A stretch of 34,626 nucleotides of DNA from Oscillospiraceae bacterium (lineage in GTDB: Bacteria > Bacillota > Clostridia > Oscillospirales > CAG-272), in assembly GCA_015064005.1 (NCBI GenBank), contig SVTA01000012.1, positions 1 through 34,626 of the forward strand. The letters run 5' to 3'. This document shows positions 23,640-32,079 of this stretch, piece after piece. Position 1 is the stretch's first letter; each line of letters starts with the position of its first letter. A program made the translations under genes and the position numbers. The notes under the pieces were generated by a model. It saw only the letters and a list, made by a program, of their open reading frames with translations. It did no database searches and was not told where the DNA came from.

Positions 23640-25832
23640 TCAACCCGGCTCGTTGGGCGCGGGCGGGGGCATGGAGTCGTCAAAGATCGGCTCCGGACGG
23701 CGCGGCTCTCGCCTTGGCACGTCGGAAAAGTCGAAAATTGCCTTTCCCTCCTCCAGACGCAGCGCGGCGTCAAAGCTTTTGCCTGTCTTTTTGGAAACAA
23801 AGCCTCTGATCGGTGCGGTTTTTCCTTCAGTCAGCAGCATCTGCATCTGCCGCACGGAGATCACGCGGCCACAGATCACCGTATTGACGCGGAAGCCGCA
23901 GCCCTCCTTGTATCCGGTGCAGCCGTAGCTGAATTTGCCGCGCACCACGGGCTTTCCGCAAAGCGGACAGGCACCAACCTCCACACCGTAAAGGCCGATG
24001 TCCGTATCCTCCTCAAGACTCGCTTCCTTTTTCTCGAATATCTCTCGAATATCTCGCGCGGCCAGCGCCACGCTGTCCTCCACGGTCATCTCACCGCGGA
24101 ACACCTTCTTCAGCGCGCGGCCCATTTCGCTGGTGCGGAATTTATCCATACGGATCTGCATACGGTCAAGAGATTCCACCAGGTACTCTCCCTGCGGCAG
24201 GATGGTGTAAACATCCTTATTTAGGGCAATGTAACCGCTTTTGCGGGCATTGTCGATGATGCCCGTACGGGTGGCCTCCGTGCCCAGCTCCAGACCCTCG
24301 AAAACCGCCTTGTATTCCGCACTGTCATCACTGCCCACCGTATCCTCGGCAGCAGCCTTTTCCTCGCGGAAGGGATTCTTCAGATAGTTATTCAGCGTTT
24401 CGATAGTGTAGTGCTTGGGCGGAGAGGTTTCCTTCTCCTTCGGCTCAAAGCGTATGTTGACCGCGTCCCCCTTCGCAAGCTTCGGCAGCACCTTGTCCTT
24501 TTGTGTGGCGTCGTCGTATTTCATCCAACCGCGCTCCAGGATCACCAGCCCCTTCAGTACAAACTCCTCAAGTTCTCCTACGGCTACCGTGATCTCGGTG
24601 CGCTCTGCCGTGCAGGGTGTTGCACAGAAGACCGCCGCAAAGCGTCTGAACACCGTGGCATAGACTTGATTTTCTTTCTCTGAAAGCTCGCCCTTTTTGG
24701 GGATCTTGTAGGTAGGCGTCAGTGCCGAGTGGGATTCGATCTTACTGTCGTCGAAAATCTTGGGAGAATCCTTGAAGGCGACGTCGTACCCCAGCTGCTT
24801 GCAGCTCGCAAGGATTTTTTTGATCTTATCCTTCTCCGCCGTTGCCAGATACTCGGAGTTGGTACGGGGATAGGTCAGATAGCCGCGCTCGTAAAGGCTT
24901 TGGATAATAGCAAGGCTATCCGCCATGGACATTTTATACTTTTTGCCCAGCACGTTTTGCAGCTTGGAAAGCGAAAACAGCTTGCCCGGTGCCAGCGTAT
25001 CCTTTTTGCGTTTGACGGATTTGACAAAGGCGCCGGTTTCGTTATACAGCGCGCAAAGCGCCTCGGCCCTTGCGCGGTCCTTTTCATCAAATTTCTGCTT
25101 GCTGACAAGCTCCACGATCTCGCCGCCCGTTTCCTCACGGCTGACGAGAGCAAGATACTTGCCCGGCACAAAATTCCGGATGGCCATATCCCGCTCATAG
25201 ATCGCCCGCACAATGGGCACGATCACACGTCCCACGCGCAGGAGAGAGCCGCACTTCAAGGTGGCGTAGCGTGTCAGATTCACGCCGTAGAGCCAGTCAA
25301 TATAAGTACGGGCAAATCCTTCCGCCGCAAGGCTTTCGTAAGCCGTGGCGTCACCGAGATTCGTCAGCGCCTCCCGGACGGTTTCGGGGGTCTGATCGGG
25401 CAGCCACAGACGCTTTTGCGTTTTGCCGGCGGCGCCGGCATGCTGCACGCAAAGGCGCACGATGATCTCCCCTTCTCTGTCCGCGTCCCCCGCGTTGACG
25501 ATGGTGTCAACGTCGGCGCGGTTGCAAAGGCTCTCGATGGTTTTGAACTGCTTTTGGACGCCCGCGTCCACTTTTTTGGTATCCTTGTCCTTTTTGAGGT
25601 CGAAGCGGAAGGTGTCGGGGATACAGGGCAGATTATCCATCGTCCAGCGCACCTTTTCCGTAGCTGGCACGCCTTGATAGTCCTCTATATCCGCGAGAGA
25701 AAAGAGATGACCGAAGGCCCACGTGATCAGGTAACCGTTCCCCTCAAGGTAACCGTCCCGCCGCGCCATGGAGCCTATGCCGGCCGCGATATTCCGCGCA
25801 AGGCTCGGCTTTTCCGCGATAATGAGAATCAT
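23640..25832 (-). CDS. topB: DNA topoisomerase III (type IA)
   Basis: A 730-aa single-strand-passing topoisomerase that decatenates DNA and resolves replication or recombination intermediates. The N-terminal TOPRIM domain has IIAEKPSLARNIA and the acidic NAGDADREGE (about 111-120). The catalytic Tyr is in YLTYPRTNSEYL (near residue 320). The C-terminus carries one zinc-ribbon-like unit (CPLCGKPVV...GCTGYKEGCGF) and a FVSKKTGKSF repeat typical of Firmicute TopB. GGAAG precedes the ATG. TopB homologues are common on conjugative elements, but here no mobility gene is adjacent and the gene is third in an operon with rqcH (24 bp), so it looks chromosomal. Confidence 0.96.
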   Translation of the reverse strand: MILIIAEKPSLARNIAAGIGSMARRDGYLEGNGYLITWAFGHLFSLADIEDYQGVPATEKVRWTMDNLPCIPDTFRFDLKKDKDTKKVDAGVQKQFKTIESLCNRADVDTIVNAGDADREGEIIVRLCVQHAGAAGKTQKRLWLPDQTPETVREALTNLGDATAYESLAAEGFARTYIDWLYGVNLTRYATLKCGSLLRVGRVIVPIVRAIYERDMAIRNFVPGKYLALVSREETGGEIVELVSKQKFDEKDRARAEALCALYNETGAFVKSVKRKKDTLAPGKLFSLSKLQNVLGKKYKMSMADSLAIIQSLYERGYLTYPRTNSEYLATAEKDKIKKILASCKQLGYDVAFKDSPKIFDDSKIESHSALTPTYKIPKKGELSEKENQVYATVFRRFAAVFCATPCTAERTEITVAVGELEEFVLKGLVILERGWMKYDDATQKDKVLPKLAKGDAVNIRFEPKEKETSPPKHYTIETLNNYLKNPFREEKAAAEDTVGSDDSAEYKAVFEGLELGTEATRTGIIDNARKSGYIALNKDVYTILPQGEYLVESLDRMQIRMDKFRTSEMGRALKKVFRGEMTVEDSVALAARDIREIFEKKEASLEEDTDIGLYGVEVGACPLCGKPVVRGKFSYGCTGYKEGCGFRVNTVICGRVISVRQMQMLLTEGKTAPIRGFVSKKTGKSFDAALRLEEGKAIFDFSDVPRREPRRPEPIFDDSMPPPAPNEPG

Positions 25833-25856
25833 AGGTCACTTCCTTTCTCCGTTGCT

Positions 25857-27617
25857 TTATTTTTTCCGAAGCCTTGCAATGGCCTCCTTGTCGGGAGAAA
25901 CCACAGCGCTCCAGTTGGTGTGATAGATCACAAATCCGGGCTTGCCGCCGGGTGCCTTCTTTAGGTTACGCACCGTGGTGTAATCCACCTCCGTCAGCGG
26001 AGCCCCGGCAGCGGCAGAATACAGCGCGGCAATAGAGGCCGCCTCCGTGAAATCCACCGCATCCGGCTCCTCCTTGCCCTCCAGCAGCATCACCACGTGA
26101 GACCCGGGCACGTTCTTGGCGTGAAACCAGAAATCCCCCCGCTCTGCGATTCTGTGGGTAATATGCTCGTTTTGCAGGTTGTTTTTGCCGCAAAGCACCC
26201 GATATCCGTTGGTGGTCACGTACTCCGCATAGGAGGTCGTGCCGGATTTCTTACCCGGCAGGGAGTGCTTTGTGCGGGAGGCGTATCCCGCCCGCGCCAG
26301 CTCCTCACGGATCTCCAGCAGATCCGTGGGCGTTTCCGCCGTATCCAGCGCCGTCTGCACCGTGGCAAGATAGGCAAGCTCTGCCTCGCCGATGGCGATC
26401 TGCTTTGCAAGCTCCACCTTGGCGGTTTTGCTCTTGTTATATTTTTTATAGTACCGTTGTGCGTTAGCTGTGGGAGAAAGCCTTGTATCCAGCTCCACCT
26501 CCACCGTACCGAAGGTACCGTCCTCGCGATAGTCGTTATAATCGGTCAGCGTGACTCGTCCGGCGCCCCTTTGCAGCTGATAGCAGTTCGATACGATCAG
26601 ATCGCCGATCCGCTTATATTCCTCTCCCTGCTCACAAAGCGCCAGCTCTCCGCGCTGCAGCTCCAGCTTGTGAGAAATACGCGTGCGGGCGTTGGAAAGC
26701 AGCTTCAGCACATCGGCGGCGCGCTGATGTACCCGCGCCTCCTGATCTCTTGTGCCAAACCACAGATCCAGCAGTGCCGAAGCGCTTTCAAAGCCGCGGC
26801 ACGAGCCGTATTGCGTCAACGGTAAAAAGGCGTATTCGAGGGGCTTTTCCTTGTCGTCCAGCGCCATTGAGGGGGCAAAGCGCCCCTCACGCACATCGCC
26901 GTAGATCTTCAAAAAGCAATCCGCCAGCGCTTCCCGATCCAGTGCGGAAAGCGACGTATCCACCTCACCCGCGGTGCGGTAGACGATCTCCCTTGCCACA
27001 GCGGCAGAAACGCCGAGAAACGTAGCCGTCAGCCACTTATCCGCCGGACGCTCACCGCCGGCATCAGAAAGCGCCAAAAACGCCTCGCGACTGACCTCAA
27101 GCGGGTTTTCCTTATTCTGTGGGGGTGGCAGCTCATAGCGCATACCGGGCAGAACCTGCCGCAGACTGCTGGTGGTGAAGTCCACCGGACGCAGCACGGC
27201 AAGGATCTTTCCCTCCCCGTCCGTAAAGATCAGATTGCTGTATTTGCCCATGATTTCCGCCCAAAGGCAGCGCTCGCAGGTATAGCCCATTTCATCCCGG
27301 GTCTCAAAGCGCAGCGTGACCACACGCTCAAAGCCCGCCTGCTCCACAGAAAGCAGCTTGGCACCGGAAAGGTGCTTACGGAGCAGCATACAGAACAGCG
27401 GCGGGTTTTGGGGATTTTCCATAGGGATCTCACTAAATCCGATGCGGGGATTGGCAGAGCCGGCGTTGATCAGCAGGCGCTTACCACCTGCAAAGGTACG
27501 CATCTGCAGCACGACGGCATCGCGCTCGGGCTGATAGACCTTCTCTATCCTCGCACCCAGCGCCACACGACGCAGCTCCTCGGCCACAGCCGCCAAAAAT
27601 CCAGCGTCAAATGCCAT
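25857..27617 (-). CDS. rqcH: Ribosome quality control factor RqcH (NFACT family)
   Basis: A 586-aa protein that binds split 50S subunits carrying a stalled peptidyl-tRNA and recruits tRNA-Ala to add C-terminal alanine tails. NFACT-N (1-180), paired helix-hairpin-helix and coiled-coil regions (about 200-440), and the NFACT-R domain with DFWFHAKNVPGSHVVM (about 485-500) are all present. It lacks the Gly-rich C-terminal extension of older fibronectin-binding-protein annotations. The DR motif needed for tRNA recruitment in B. subtilis RqcH (Asp97-Arg98) reads Glu97-Arg98 here (GFERVVTL). GAGGA precedes the ATG at 27617. It lies between the HAD hydrolase (11 bp) and topB (24 bp). Confidence 0.95.
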   Translation of the reverse strand: MAFDAGFLAAVAEELRRVALGARIEKVYQPERDAVVLQMRTFAGGKRLLINAGSANPRIGFSEIPMENPQNPPLFCMLLRKHLSGAKLLSVEQAGFERVVTLRFETRDEMGYTCERCLWAEIMGKYSNLIFTDGEGKILAVLRPVDFTTSSLRQVLPGMRYELPPPQNKENPLEVSREAFLALSDAGGERPADKWLTATFLGVSAAVAREIVYRTAGEVDTSLSALDREALADCFLKIYGDVREGRFAPSMALDDKEKPLEYAFLPLTQYGSCRGFESASALLDLWFGTRDQEARVHQRAADVLKLLSNARTRISHKLELQRGELALCEQGEEYKRIGDLIVSNCYQLQRGAGRVTLTDYNDYREDGTFGTVEVELDTRLSPTANAQRYYKKYNKSKTAKVELAKQIAIGEAELAYLATVQTALDTAETPTDLLEIREELARAGYASRTKHSLPGKKSGTTSYAEYVTTNGYRVLCGKNNLQNEHITHRIAERGDFWFHAKNVPGSHVVMLLEGKEEPDAVDFTEAASIAALYSAAAGAPLTEVDYTTVRNLKKAPGGKPGFVIYHTNWSAVVSPDKEAIARLRKK

Positions 27618-27628
27618 ATGCGTCCTCT

Positions 27629-28450
27629 TTAACCGAACAGAAGATGATCCACGTCATCCAGAGAATCAAACACAAAATCGGGCTGATCGGCAACGGCGGC
27701 TGCGTCCACATCCTCGGCCGTCGTTTCACCGGAAAGCACCAGTGTAGCCGTGACGCCATGGCGCTTGCCAACGGCAATATCCGTGTACAGGCGATCCCCG
27801 AAAATACACATTTGCTCGCAGGTGTAGCCCGTGGCCTCGCAGATCATTTCAATGGTTTCCTTATACGGCTTGCCGAAATAGGTGGGGGTCTTGCCCGTGG
27901 AGGCGGTCACGAAGGCGGCAATGGCGCCGCTATCCGGGATAAAGCCGGTTTCGGTAGGACAGTTAAAATCCGGGTGGGTGGAGAGATACTCCGCACCGCC
28001 ACGTACCAAACGGCAGGCGTTATCCAGCTTTTCGTAGGTCAGCGTGGTATCAAAGCTGGTCACCACGATATCGGCGCCCTCCTCCTTGCCGGTGAGCATG
28101 GGAATGCCGTTTTCGCGGAAATTCTCTACCAGCTCGTCCGTGCCCACCAGATAAACGCTCTTCCCTGCGCGGTGGCGCTTCAGATACTCAATGGTCACGT
28201 CACCGGAGGTCATGATCTCCTCGCGCTTCGGCGAAAAGCCCAGCTTGGAAAGCTTCTGGACGTAGTAATCGGTGGTGTGAGAGGCGTTGTTGGTGAAAAA
28301 CAGCACCTTTTTGCCTGCAGCGCGCAGGTGATCAATGAAACGGATGGCAAAGGGAAACACCTGGTAGCCGAGATAAATGGTACCGTCCATATCGAAAATA
28401 TACAGCTCTTTTTCGCCAAGAGGGGCGGTATTCGGATTTTTGAAATTCAT
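27629..28450 (-). CDS. HAD-superfamily IIA hydrolase (NagD-like phosphatase)
   Basis: A 273-aa cytoplasmic phosphatase. Motif I is IFDMDGTIYLG with nucleophile Asp20 and acid/base Asp22. Motif II is FFTNNAS. Motif III is the Lys in YFGKPYKE. Motif IV is FGDRLYTDI. The cap between motifs II and III is of the C2a type found in NagD and p-nitrophenyl phosphatases. Members often hydrolyse nucleotides or sugar and glycerol phosphates (2-phosphoglycolate among them), so the substrate here is open. It is the first gene of the HAD-rqcH-topB operon, with its own promoter and a GAGGT site before the ATG at 28450. Confidence 0.93.
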   Translation of the reverse strand: MNFKNPNTAPLGEKELYIFDMDGTIYLGYQVFPFAIRFIDHLRAAGKKVLFFTNNASHTTDYYVQKLSKLGFSPKREEIMTSGDVTIEYLKRHRAGKSVYLVGTDELVENFRENGIPMLTGKEEGADIVVTSFDTTLTYEKLDNACRLVRGGAEYLSTHPDFNCPTETGFIPDSGAIAAFVTASTGKTPTYFGKPYKETIEMICEATGYTCEQMCIFGDRLYTDIAVGKRHGVTATLVLSGETTAEDVDAAAVADQPDFVFDSLDDVDHLLFG

Positions 28451-28483
28451 ATCGTACCTCGCTGAAATAAATTTGGATAATAT

Positions 28484-28512
28484 ATTATAACACTATCTTG
28501 ATTTTTTTGCAA
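28484..28512 (-). promoter_or_regulatory. Promoter of the HAD-rqcH-topB operon
   Basis: Minus-strand TTGCAA (28507-28512), a 17-nt spacer and TATAAT (28484-28489), with a start near 28477. It physically overlaps the divergent coaW promoter. Confidence 0.82.
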
Positions 28513-28526
28513 GGTTATGTTAAAAT
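28498..28526 (+). promoter_or_regulatory. Promoter of coaW
   Basis: TTGATT (28498-28503), a 17-nt spacer and TAAAAT (28521-28526). The start is near 28533, about 27 nt before the coaW ATG at 28560. The spacer contains the -35 of the opposite promoter. Confidence 0.65.
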
Positions 28527-28559
28527 AAAGTGTAAATGATAGCAAAAGGAGACTCTGAC

Positions 28560-29408
28560 ATGGCAAAAACCGTGCTTGGCATCGACGTTGGCGGCAGCAC
28601 CACCAAAATCGTAGGCTTCCGCGAAGGCGAAAACGGTCGGGAGCTGATCTCTCCCCAGTTCGTGCGTGCCAACGACCCCATCACTTCTATTTACGGCGCC
28701 TTTGGCAAATTCACAATGGAAAACAATCTTTCCCTTACCGACATTGACCGTGTCATGATGACCGGCGCCGGCTCTGCCTTTATCGACCGACCGCTTTACG
28801 AGGGACTCCGTTGCCATACGGTTCCGGAATTCAACAGTGTAGGTCAGGGCGGACTCTATCTCTCCGGTCTTGACGAGGCCATTGTAGTCAGCATGGGCAC
28901 CGGCACCGCATTGATCCACGCCAAAAAGGAGGGAGACTCCACAAATATCGAATATTTGGGTGGCACCGGTGTTGGCGGCGGCACCCTGCTGGGTCTTTCC
29001 CGGCAGATGATCGACGTGGATAACATCGACCACATTGAGCAGCTTTGCGTGGACGGTGATCTTTCCAACATCGACCTGCGCATCAGCGATATCTCCAACC
29101 GCAATTTCTACGACGGCGTCAACTACGAGCTGACCGCCTCCAATTTCGGCAAGCTGAGCGACCTCGCCAGCAAAAACGACATTGCCCTCGGCATTGCCAA
29201 CATGGTGGGCGAAACCATCGGCATGCTGGCGGTATTTGCCGCCCGCAGCTATCGACTCGACCGGGTAGTACTGACGGGCAATCTGACCACGCTGGCCCCT
29301 ATCCGCCGCGTATTCGATATTTTGGAAAAAACCTTCCAGATCCATTTCATCATTCCGGAAAATGCCCGTTACGGCACCGTCATCGGCGCCGCACTTACAA
29401 AGCTGTAA
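28560..29408 (+). CDS. coaW: Type II pantothenate kinase
   Basis: A 282-aa kinase that phosphorylates pantothenate in the first step of coenzyme A synthesis. It has the actin-like ATPase fold: phosphate-1 loop GIDVGGSTTKIVGF (7-20), VMMTGAGSAFI, SMGTGTALIHA and GTGVGGGTLLGLSRQM, which identify the eukaryote-like type II group (as in Staphylococcus CoaW) rather than CoaA or CoaX. The ATG at 28560 follows AAAGGAG with 8 nt spacing; an in-frame ATG at 28536 lies near the transcription start and is less likely. It is monocistronic, with a strong terminator 5 bp after the stop. BadF-type ATPases share the fold, but the motif set fits PanK-II better. Confidence 0.92.
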   Translation: MAKTVLGIDVGGSTTKIVGFREGENGRELISPQFVRANDPITSIYGAFGKFTMENNLSLTDIDRVMMTGAGSAFIDRPLYEGLRCHTVPEFNSVGQGGLYLSGLDEAIVVSMGTGTALIHAKKEGDSTNIEYLGGTGVGGGTLLGLSRQMIDVDNIDHIEQLCVDGDLSNIDLRISDISNRNFYDGVNYELTASNFGKLSDLASKNDIALGIANMVGETIGMLAVFAARSYRLDRVVLTGNLTTLAPIRRVFDILEKTFQIHFIIPENARYGTVIGAALTKL

Positions 29409-29413
29409 TTCGC

Positions 29414-29450
29414 AAAAACCACCGGGAGCCGTGGCTCCCGGTGGTTTTTT
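29414..29450. terminator. Bidirectional intrinsic terminator
   Basis: A perfect 17-bp inverted repeat (core CCACCGGGAGCC/GGCTCCCGGTGG) with a 2-nt centre and A5/T6 flanks, between the convergent coaW (ends 29408) and the lipoprotein gene (ends 29450, its stop codon touching the T run). Confidence 0.93.
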
Positions 29451-31807
29451 TAGCGTTTGATAATACATCCACCGTATTTGACAATGGGTGTGTAATCGTT
29501 TTCCTGATTTCCGGCAGCCGTGATCCCCGCATTGTATAGACCGGTTTCGCTTTCGCTTTGCAGGCGATAATCGGCGCCGTCCTTGGTGATGGTTACGGTC
29601 GTATTGTATCCGTCCTGAATGATGATATACTTGACGGACGGAAGACCGTTTGCCACAGCAGCATTGATGCCAAAAGGCCAATAGGAGCTGCTTGCATCAG
29701 TGGCAACGTAGAAAAATTCAAGGCTGGAGGGCCACCACACGCAGGTGGGCGCTACCAGGCGGTAAAGCGCCAGTTCGCAGCCCTGGTAGCCGTGATGCGC
29801 CAGCTGCACCATATCGGATTTCAGATAAGAGCCGTACATTGCCCGCAGGCATTTGCTGCCGTTCAGATAGAGATCTCCCAGCCACAGCGCGCTGGTGGGC
29901 ACCCCCTGCCGGTTGCCGTTGCCGTCGGTGCTGTGAAAGGTGGTGCGAAATACGGTGGTGCTGTCATTAAAATACGTGTAACGCACCTCACCCAGATCCT
30001 CGTGCGTGTACAGCACCTCGATCTCCATATTGCGCAGATAAAATTTCTGCCCCGTGTGCAGCTTGATGTAGGTCATGCCGCTTTTGGTCAGGCGTTGAAT
30101 GCTATTCAGCTGATCCCGTATCTTGTTGTTGGGATTGTACGCGTTAAAATCCTCCTCGTCGGAGGTAAAATTAGTCAGCAGCTTCTCCACCGCGATCTGC
30201 CCGCCGTAATTCTCGCACAGATTCAGGAAATTGCCGTAATGATCGCCGTGACCGTGAGAAAGGATCCATGCGGCAACCGTCAGAGGGTGGGTAGAGGTAG
30301 GCAGTTCTCCAAAGGACTGGCGGTGAAGATCCCGCAATACGTTGTAGAAGCGATAGGTATCCGATCCGATGCTCATACCGCTGTCATAGACCACCATGGA
30401 GCCATCCTCCAGCGTGAAAATATAGGAGTTGCCGTATACGCTGTGATCACTCTTATAGGAAAGACGAACGGTAGTGATCTTGCTTTCCGTTACCTTGGTA
30501 TAGCTCCCGTCGGGAGACAGCTCCTTTTCGTCAATAAGATTCACATTTTTGAGCAATGCCGAGATCACGCGCAGGGTGGGAACGTACAGATGGACGCCCT
30601 GCTCCTCGGCGTGCTCAAAGGCCTGAAAGGCTACGTAAAGCACGGCCTTGTCGTTGACCATCGTAGCAAAGCGACTCTCGCCGATCTGATTTTCCTCCCG
30701 CACCGTATAGCCCGCAGCCTTCAGCTCAGACACGTACGCATCGTAGCTTGTCGCACCAACGCCGCTGCCGGTATAGTAATAGGCGACTGCGCCATCCTCC
30801 ACGTCTCGCGTATGCGACAGAGAGATCCCCTCCCCCGTGGGGCGCGGGAAGTCCGTATACCAACCGGCATTGCGGGTGGCGATCCAGTTGAGATTGGCAG
30901 GCAGACGGACGACCGTTTCTCCCTCGTCATTGGCAGCTTTGCTTACGTCGATCAGCATCTTAAACAGCGAAACGGCCGCACGCACTCCCGCGTCATTGGT
31001 GCCCGTCACGGCAATTTTGCCGTCTTGGATCCTCACGCCGTAGGTGTCAGCATCCAGCTGTGAGAATAACGCCGCCGTCACTTGACGGTTGGTCTTGCCC
31101 ACAACGATCTCTTCAGAAAGCTCTGCCACGGAATCCTCCGCAAGCTTGATCTTCATAGTGTCTGCTTTCAGCGCGTTGGCCAGATTGGCGCGCAGATCGT
31201 AGGCAGCCTGCACGGGATAATCGTAGGCGTTGGGGTTGGCCGCAATCGTCACGCTGTTATCGTAATCGTTTCCGCGCTTGTTATCCAGCTTGGAGGAATA
31301 CACGATCACATAGCTTTGATCCACATCGACCATCTCCATATGGGAAACCACGTTACTTTTGGGAACAGGCACCGCATCGGCGGTGGCTGAAAGGCAGATC
31401 TCGCGGAACACGTCCAGCGCCATCATGGTCAGCACCCGCGTGGTACCCACGATCACGATCTTATCCCCACTCTTGCAAATCGCGTATCCGTCGCCCTTGA
31501 TCTTGTTGACAGCATCAATGGACTCCATGCGCCCGGTATCGCCTACTAAAATTTCATACTGTGCCTCGCCGGTGCGGTCAGTGGTGCAGGCAAGCTCCGT
31601 TCCAAGTGCCTGATTCACATCCCCGGCAAAGTCCTCAACGCGCACCTTAAACACACTGTTGGAGAGATCACCGGCATAAACAATGCGGTACGCCGAAAGA
31701 TCCGTATGTTTCTCCTTCTGACAAGCGGAAAGCAGCGTCACCGCCAGCACGCAGAGGATCAGAACCGACAGCAGCGAAAATGTTTTTTGAAAAGCTCTTT
31801 TGTTCAT
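29450..31807 (-). CDS. Lipoprotein with metallo-beta-lactamase-fold domain
   Basis: A 785-aa protein predicted to be anchored outside the cell. The signal peptide (MNKRAF, a hydrophobic stretch, then lipobox LLSAC with Cys29) is clear. Residues about 40-300 hold two similar alpha/beta units (YEILVGDTGRMESID with KIVIVGTTRV, and EEIVVGKTNRQVTAAL with KIAVTGTNDAG) resembling the non-catalytic domain that precedes GH20-type catalytic domains. A linker domain follows. From about 450 the MBL fold has SHGHGDHYGNF (HxHxDH, near 515), LWLGDLYL and LAHHGYQG (near 669), closest in style to ComEC-type MBL proteins. The ATG at 31807 has GAGG upstream. It is monocistronic. The substrate is unknown; a cell-surface hydrolase acting on glycan or phosphoester is conceivable. 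Confidence 0.88.
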   Translation of the reverse strand: MNKRAFQKTFSLLSVLILCVLAVTLLSACQKEKHTDLSAYRIVYAGDLSNSVFKVRVEDFAGDVNQALGTELACTTDRTGEAQYEILVGDTGRMESIDAVNKIKGDGYAICKSGDKIVIVGTTRVLTMMALDVFREICLSATADAVPVPKSNVVSHMEMVDVDQSYVIVYSSKLDNKRGNDYDNSVTIAANPNAYDYPVQAAYDLRANLANALKADTMKIKLAEDSVAELSEEIVVGKTNRQVTAALFSQLDADTYGVRIQDGKIAVTGTNDAGVRAAVSLFKMLIDVSKAANDEGETVVRLPANLNWIATRNAGWYTDFPRPTGEGISLSHTRDVEDGAVAYYYTGSGVGATSYDAYVSELKAAGYTVREENQIGESRFATMVNDKAVLYVAFQAFEHAEEQGVHLYVPTLRVISALLKNVNLIDEKELSPDGSYTKVTESKITTVRLSYKSDHSVYGNSYIFTLEDGSMVVYDSGMSIGSDTYRFYNVLRDLHRQSFGELPTSTHPLTVAAWILSHGHGDHYGNFLNLCENYGGQIAVEKLLTNFTSDEEDFNAYNPNNKIRDQLNSIQRLTKSGMTYIKLHTGQKFYLRNMEIEVLYTHEDLGEVRYTYFNDSTTVFRTTFHSTDGNGNRQGVPTSALWLGDLYLNGSKCLRAMYGSYLKSDMVQLAHHGYQGCELALYRLVAPTCVWWPSSLEFFYVATDASSSYWPFGINAAVANGLPSVKYIIIQDGYNTTVTITKDGADYRLQSESETGLYNAGITAAGNQENDYTPIVKYGGCIIKR

Positions 31808-31818
31808 AAGCACCTCGC

Positions 31819-31836
31819 AAACGGCAAAAGCCGTTT
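31819..31836. other. Short hairpin in the lipoprotein 5' leader
   Basis: AAACGGC and GCCGTTT form a perfect 7-bp stem around a 4-nt loop, immediately upstream of the GAGG ribosome binding site of the lipoprotein gene. On the minus strand it has no T tract, so it is not a terminator there. On the plus strand it is followed by TTCTTTT but has no gene to terminate. It may influence mRNA stability or translation. Confidence 0.45.
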
Positions 31837-31852
31837 TTCTTTTGCTGGAAAT

Positions 31853-31881
31853 ATTATAGCACGGACGCCTCATATTTGCAA
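31853..31881 (-). promoter_or_regulatory. Promoter of the MBL lipoprotein gene
   Basis: Minus-strand TTGCAA (31876-31881), a 17-nt spacer and TATAAT (31853-31858). The start is near 31846, giving a leader of about 40 nt that contains a small hairpin. Confidence 0.82.
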
Positions 31882-32005
31882 GCAACGTACCCCGCTTTGG
31901 GAAAACAAAGCTTTATTTTCATCGTTTTATACAAACGAAGCGACATCTGCTTGTGTGAAAGCGACGGAAAAGTTTCGTTTTTATAAAAAAACTGGCGCAA
32001 TTCCC

Positions 32006-32035
32006 TTGACAGGCAACCGCTCAAAATGGTATAAT
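32006..32035 (+). promoter_or_regulatory. Promoter of alaS
   Basis: TTGACA (32006-32011), an 18-nt spacer and TATAAT (32030-32035). The start is near 32042, leaving a leader of about 38 nt, too short for a T-box. Confidence 0.87.
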
Positions 32036-32079
32036 ATCGTCGTATATGCTTATTTCTTTTATGAAAGGTTTTGAATGCT

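Noticed and set aside
23640-25832. topB as a marker of an integrated conjugative element
   Set aside because: No relaxase, integrase, VirB/VirD-type genes or attachment repeats are nearby, and the gene is in an operon with rqcH and a HAD hydrolase.
28515-29681. A 388-codon open frame on the minus strand
   Set aside because: It is the shadow of coaW and runs through the strong terminator at 29414-29450. It has no family motif.
29558-31063. A 501-codon plus-strand frame
   Set aside because: It is antisense to the MBL lipoprotein gene, which has a promoter, ribosome binding site, lipobox and metal motif.
32036-32079. A T-box leader for alaS
   Set aside because: The leader is only about 38 nt from the predicted start, with no specifier loop, no UGG-type T-box sequence and no terminator.
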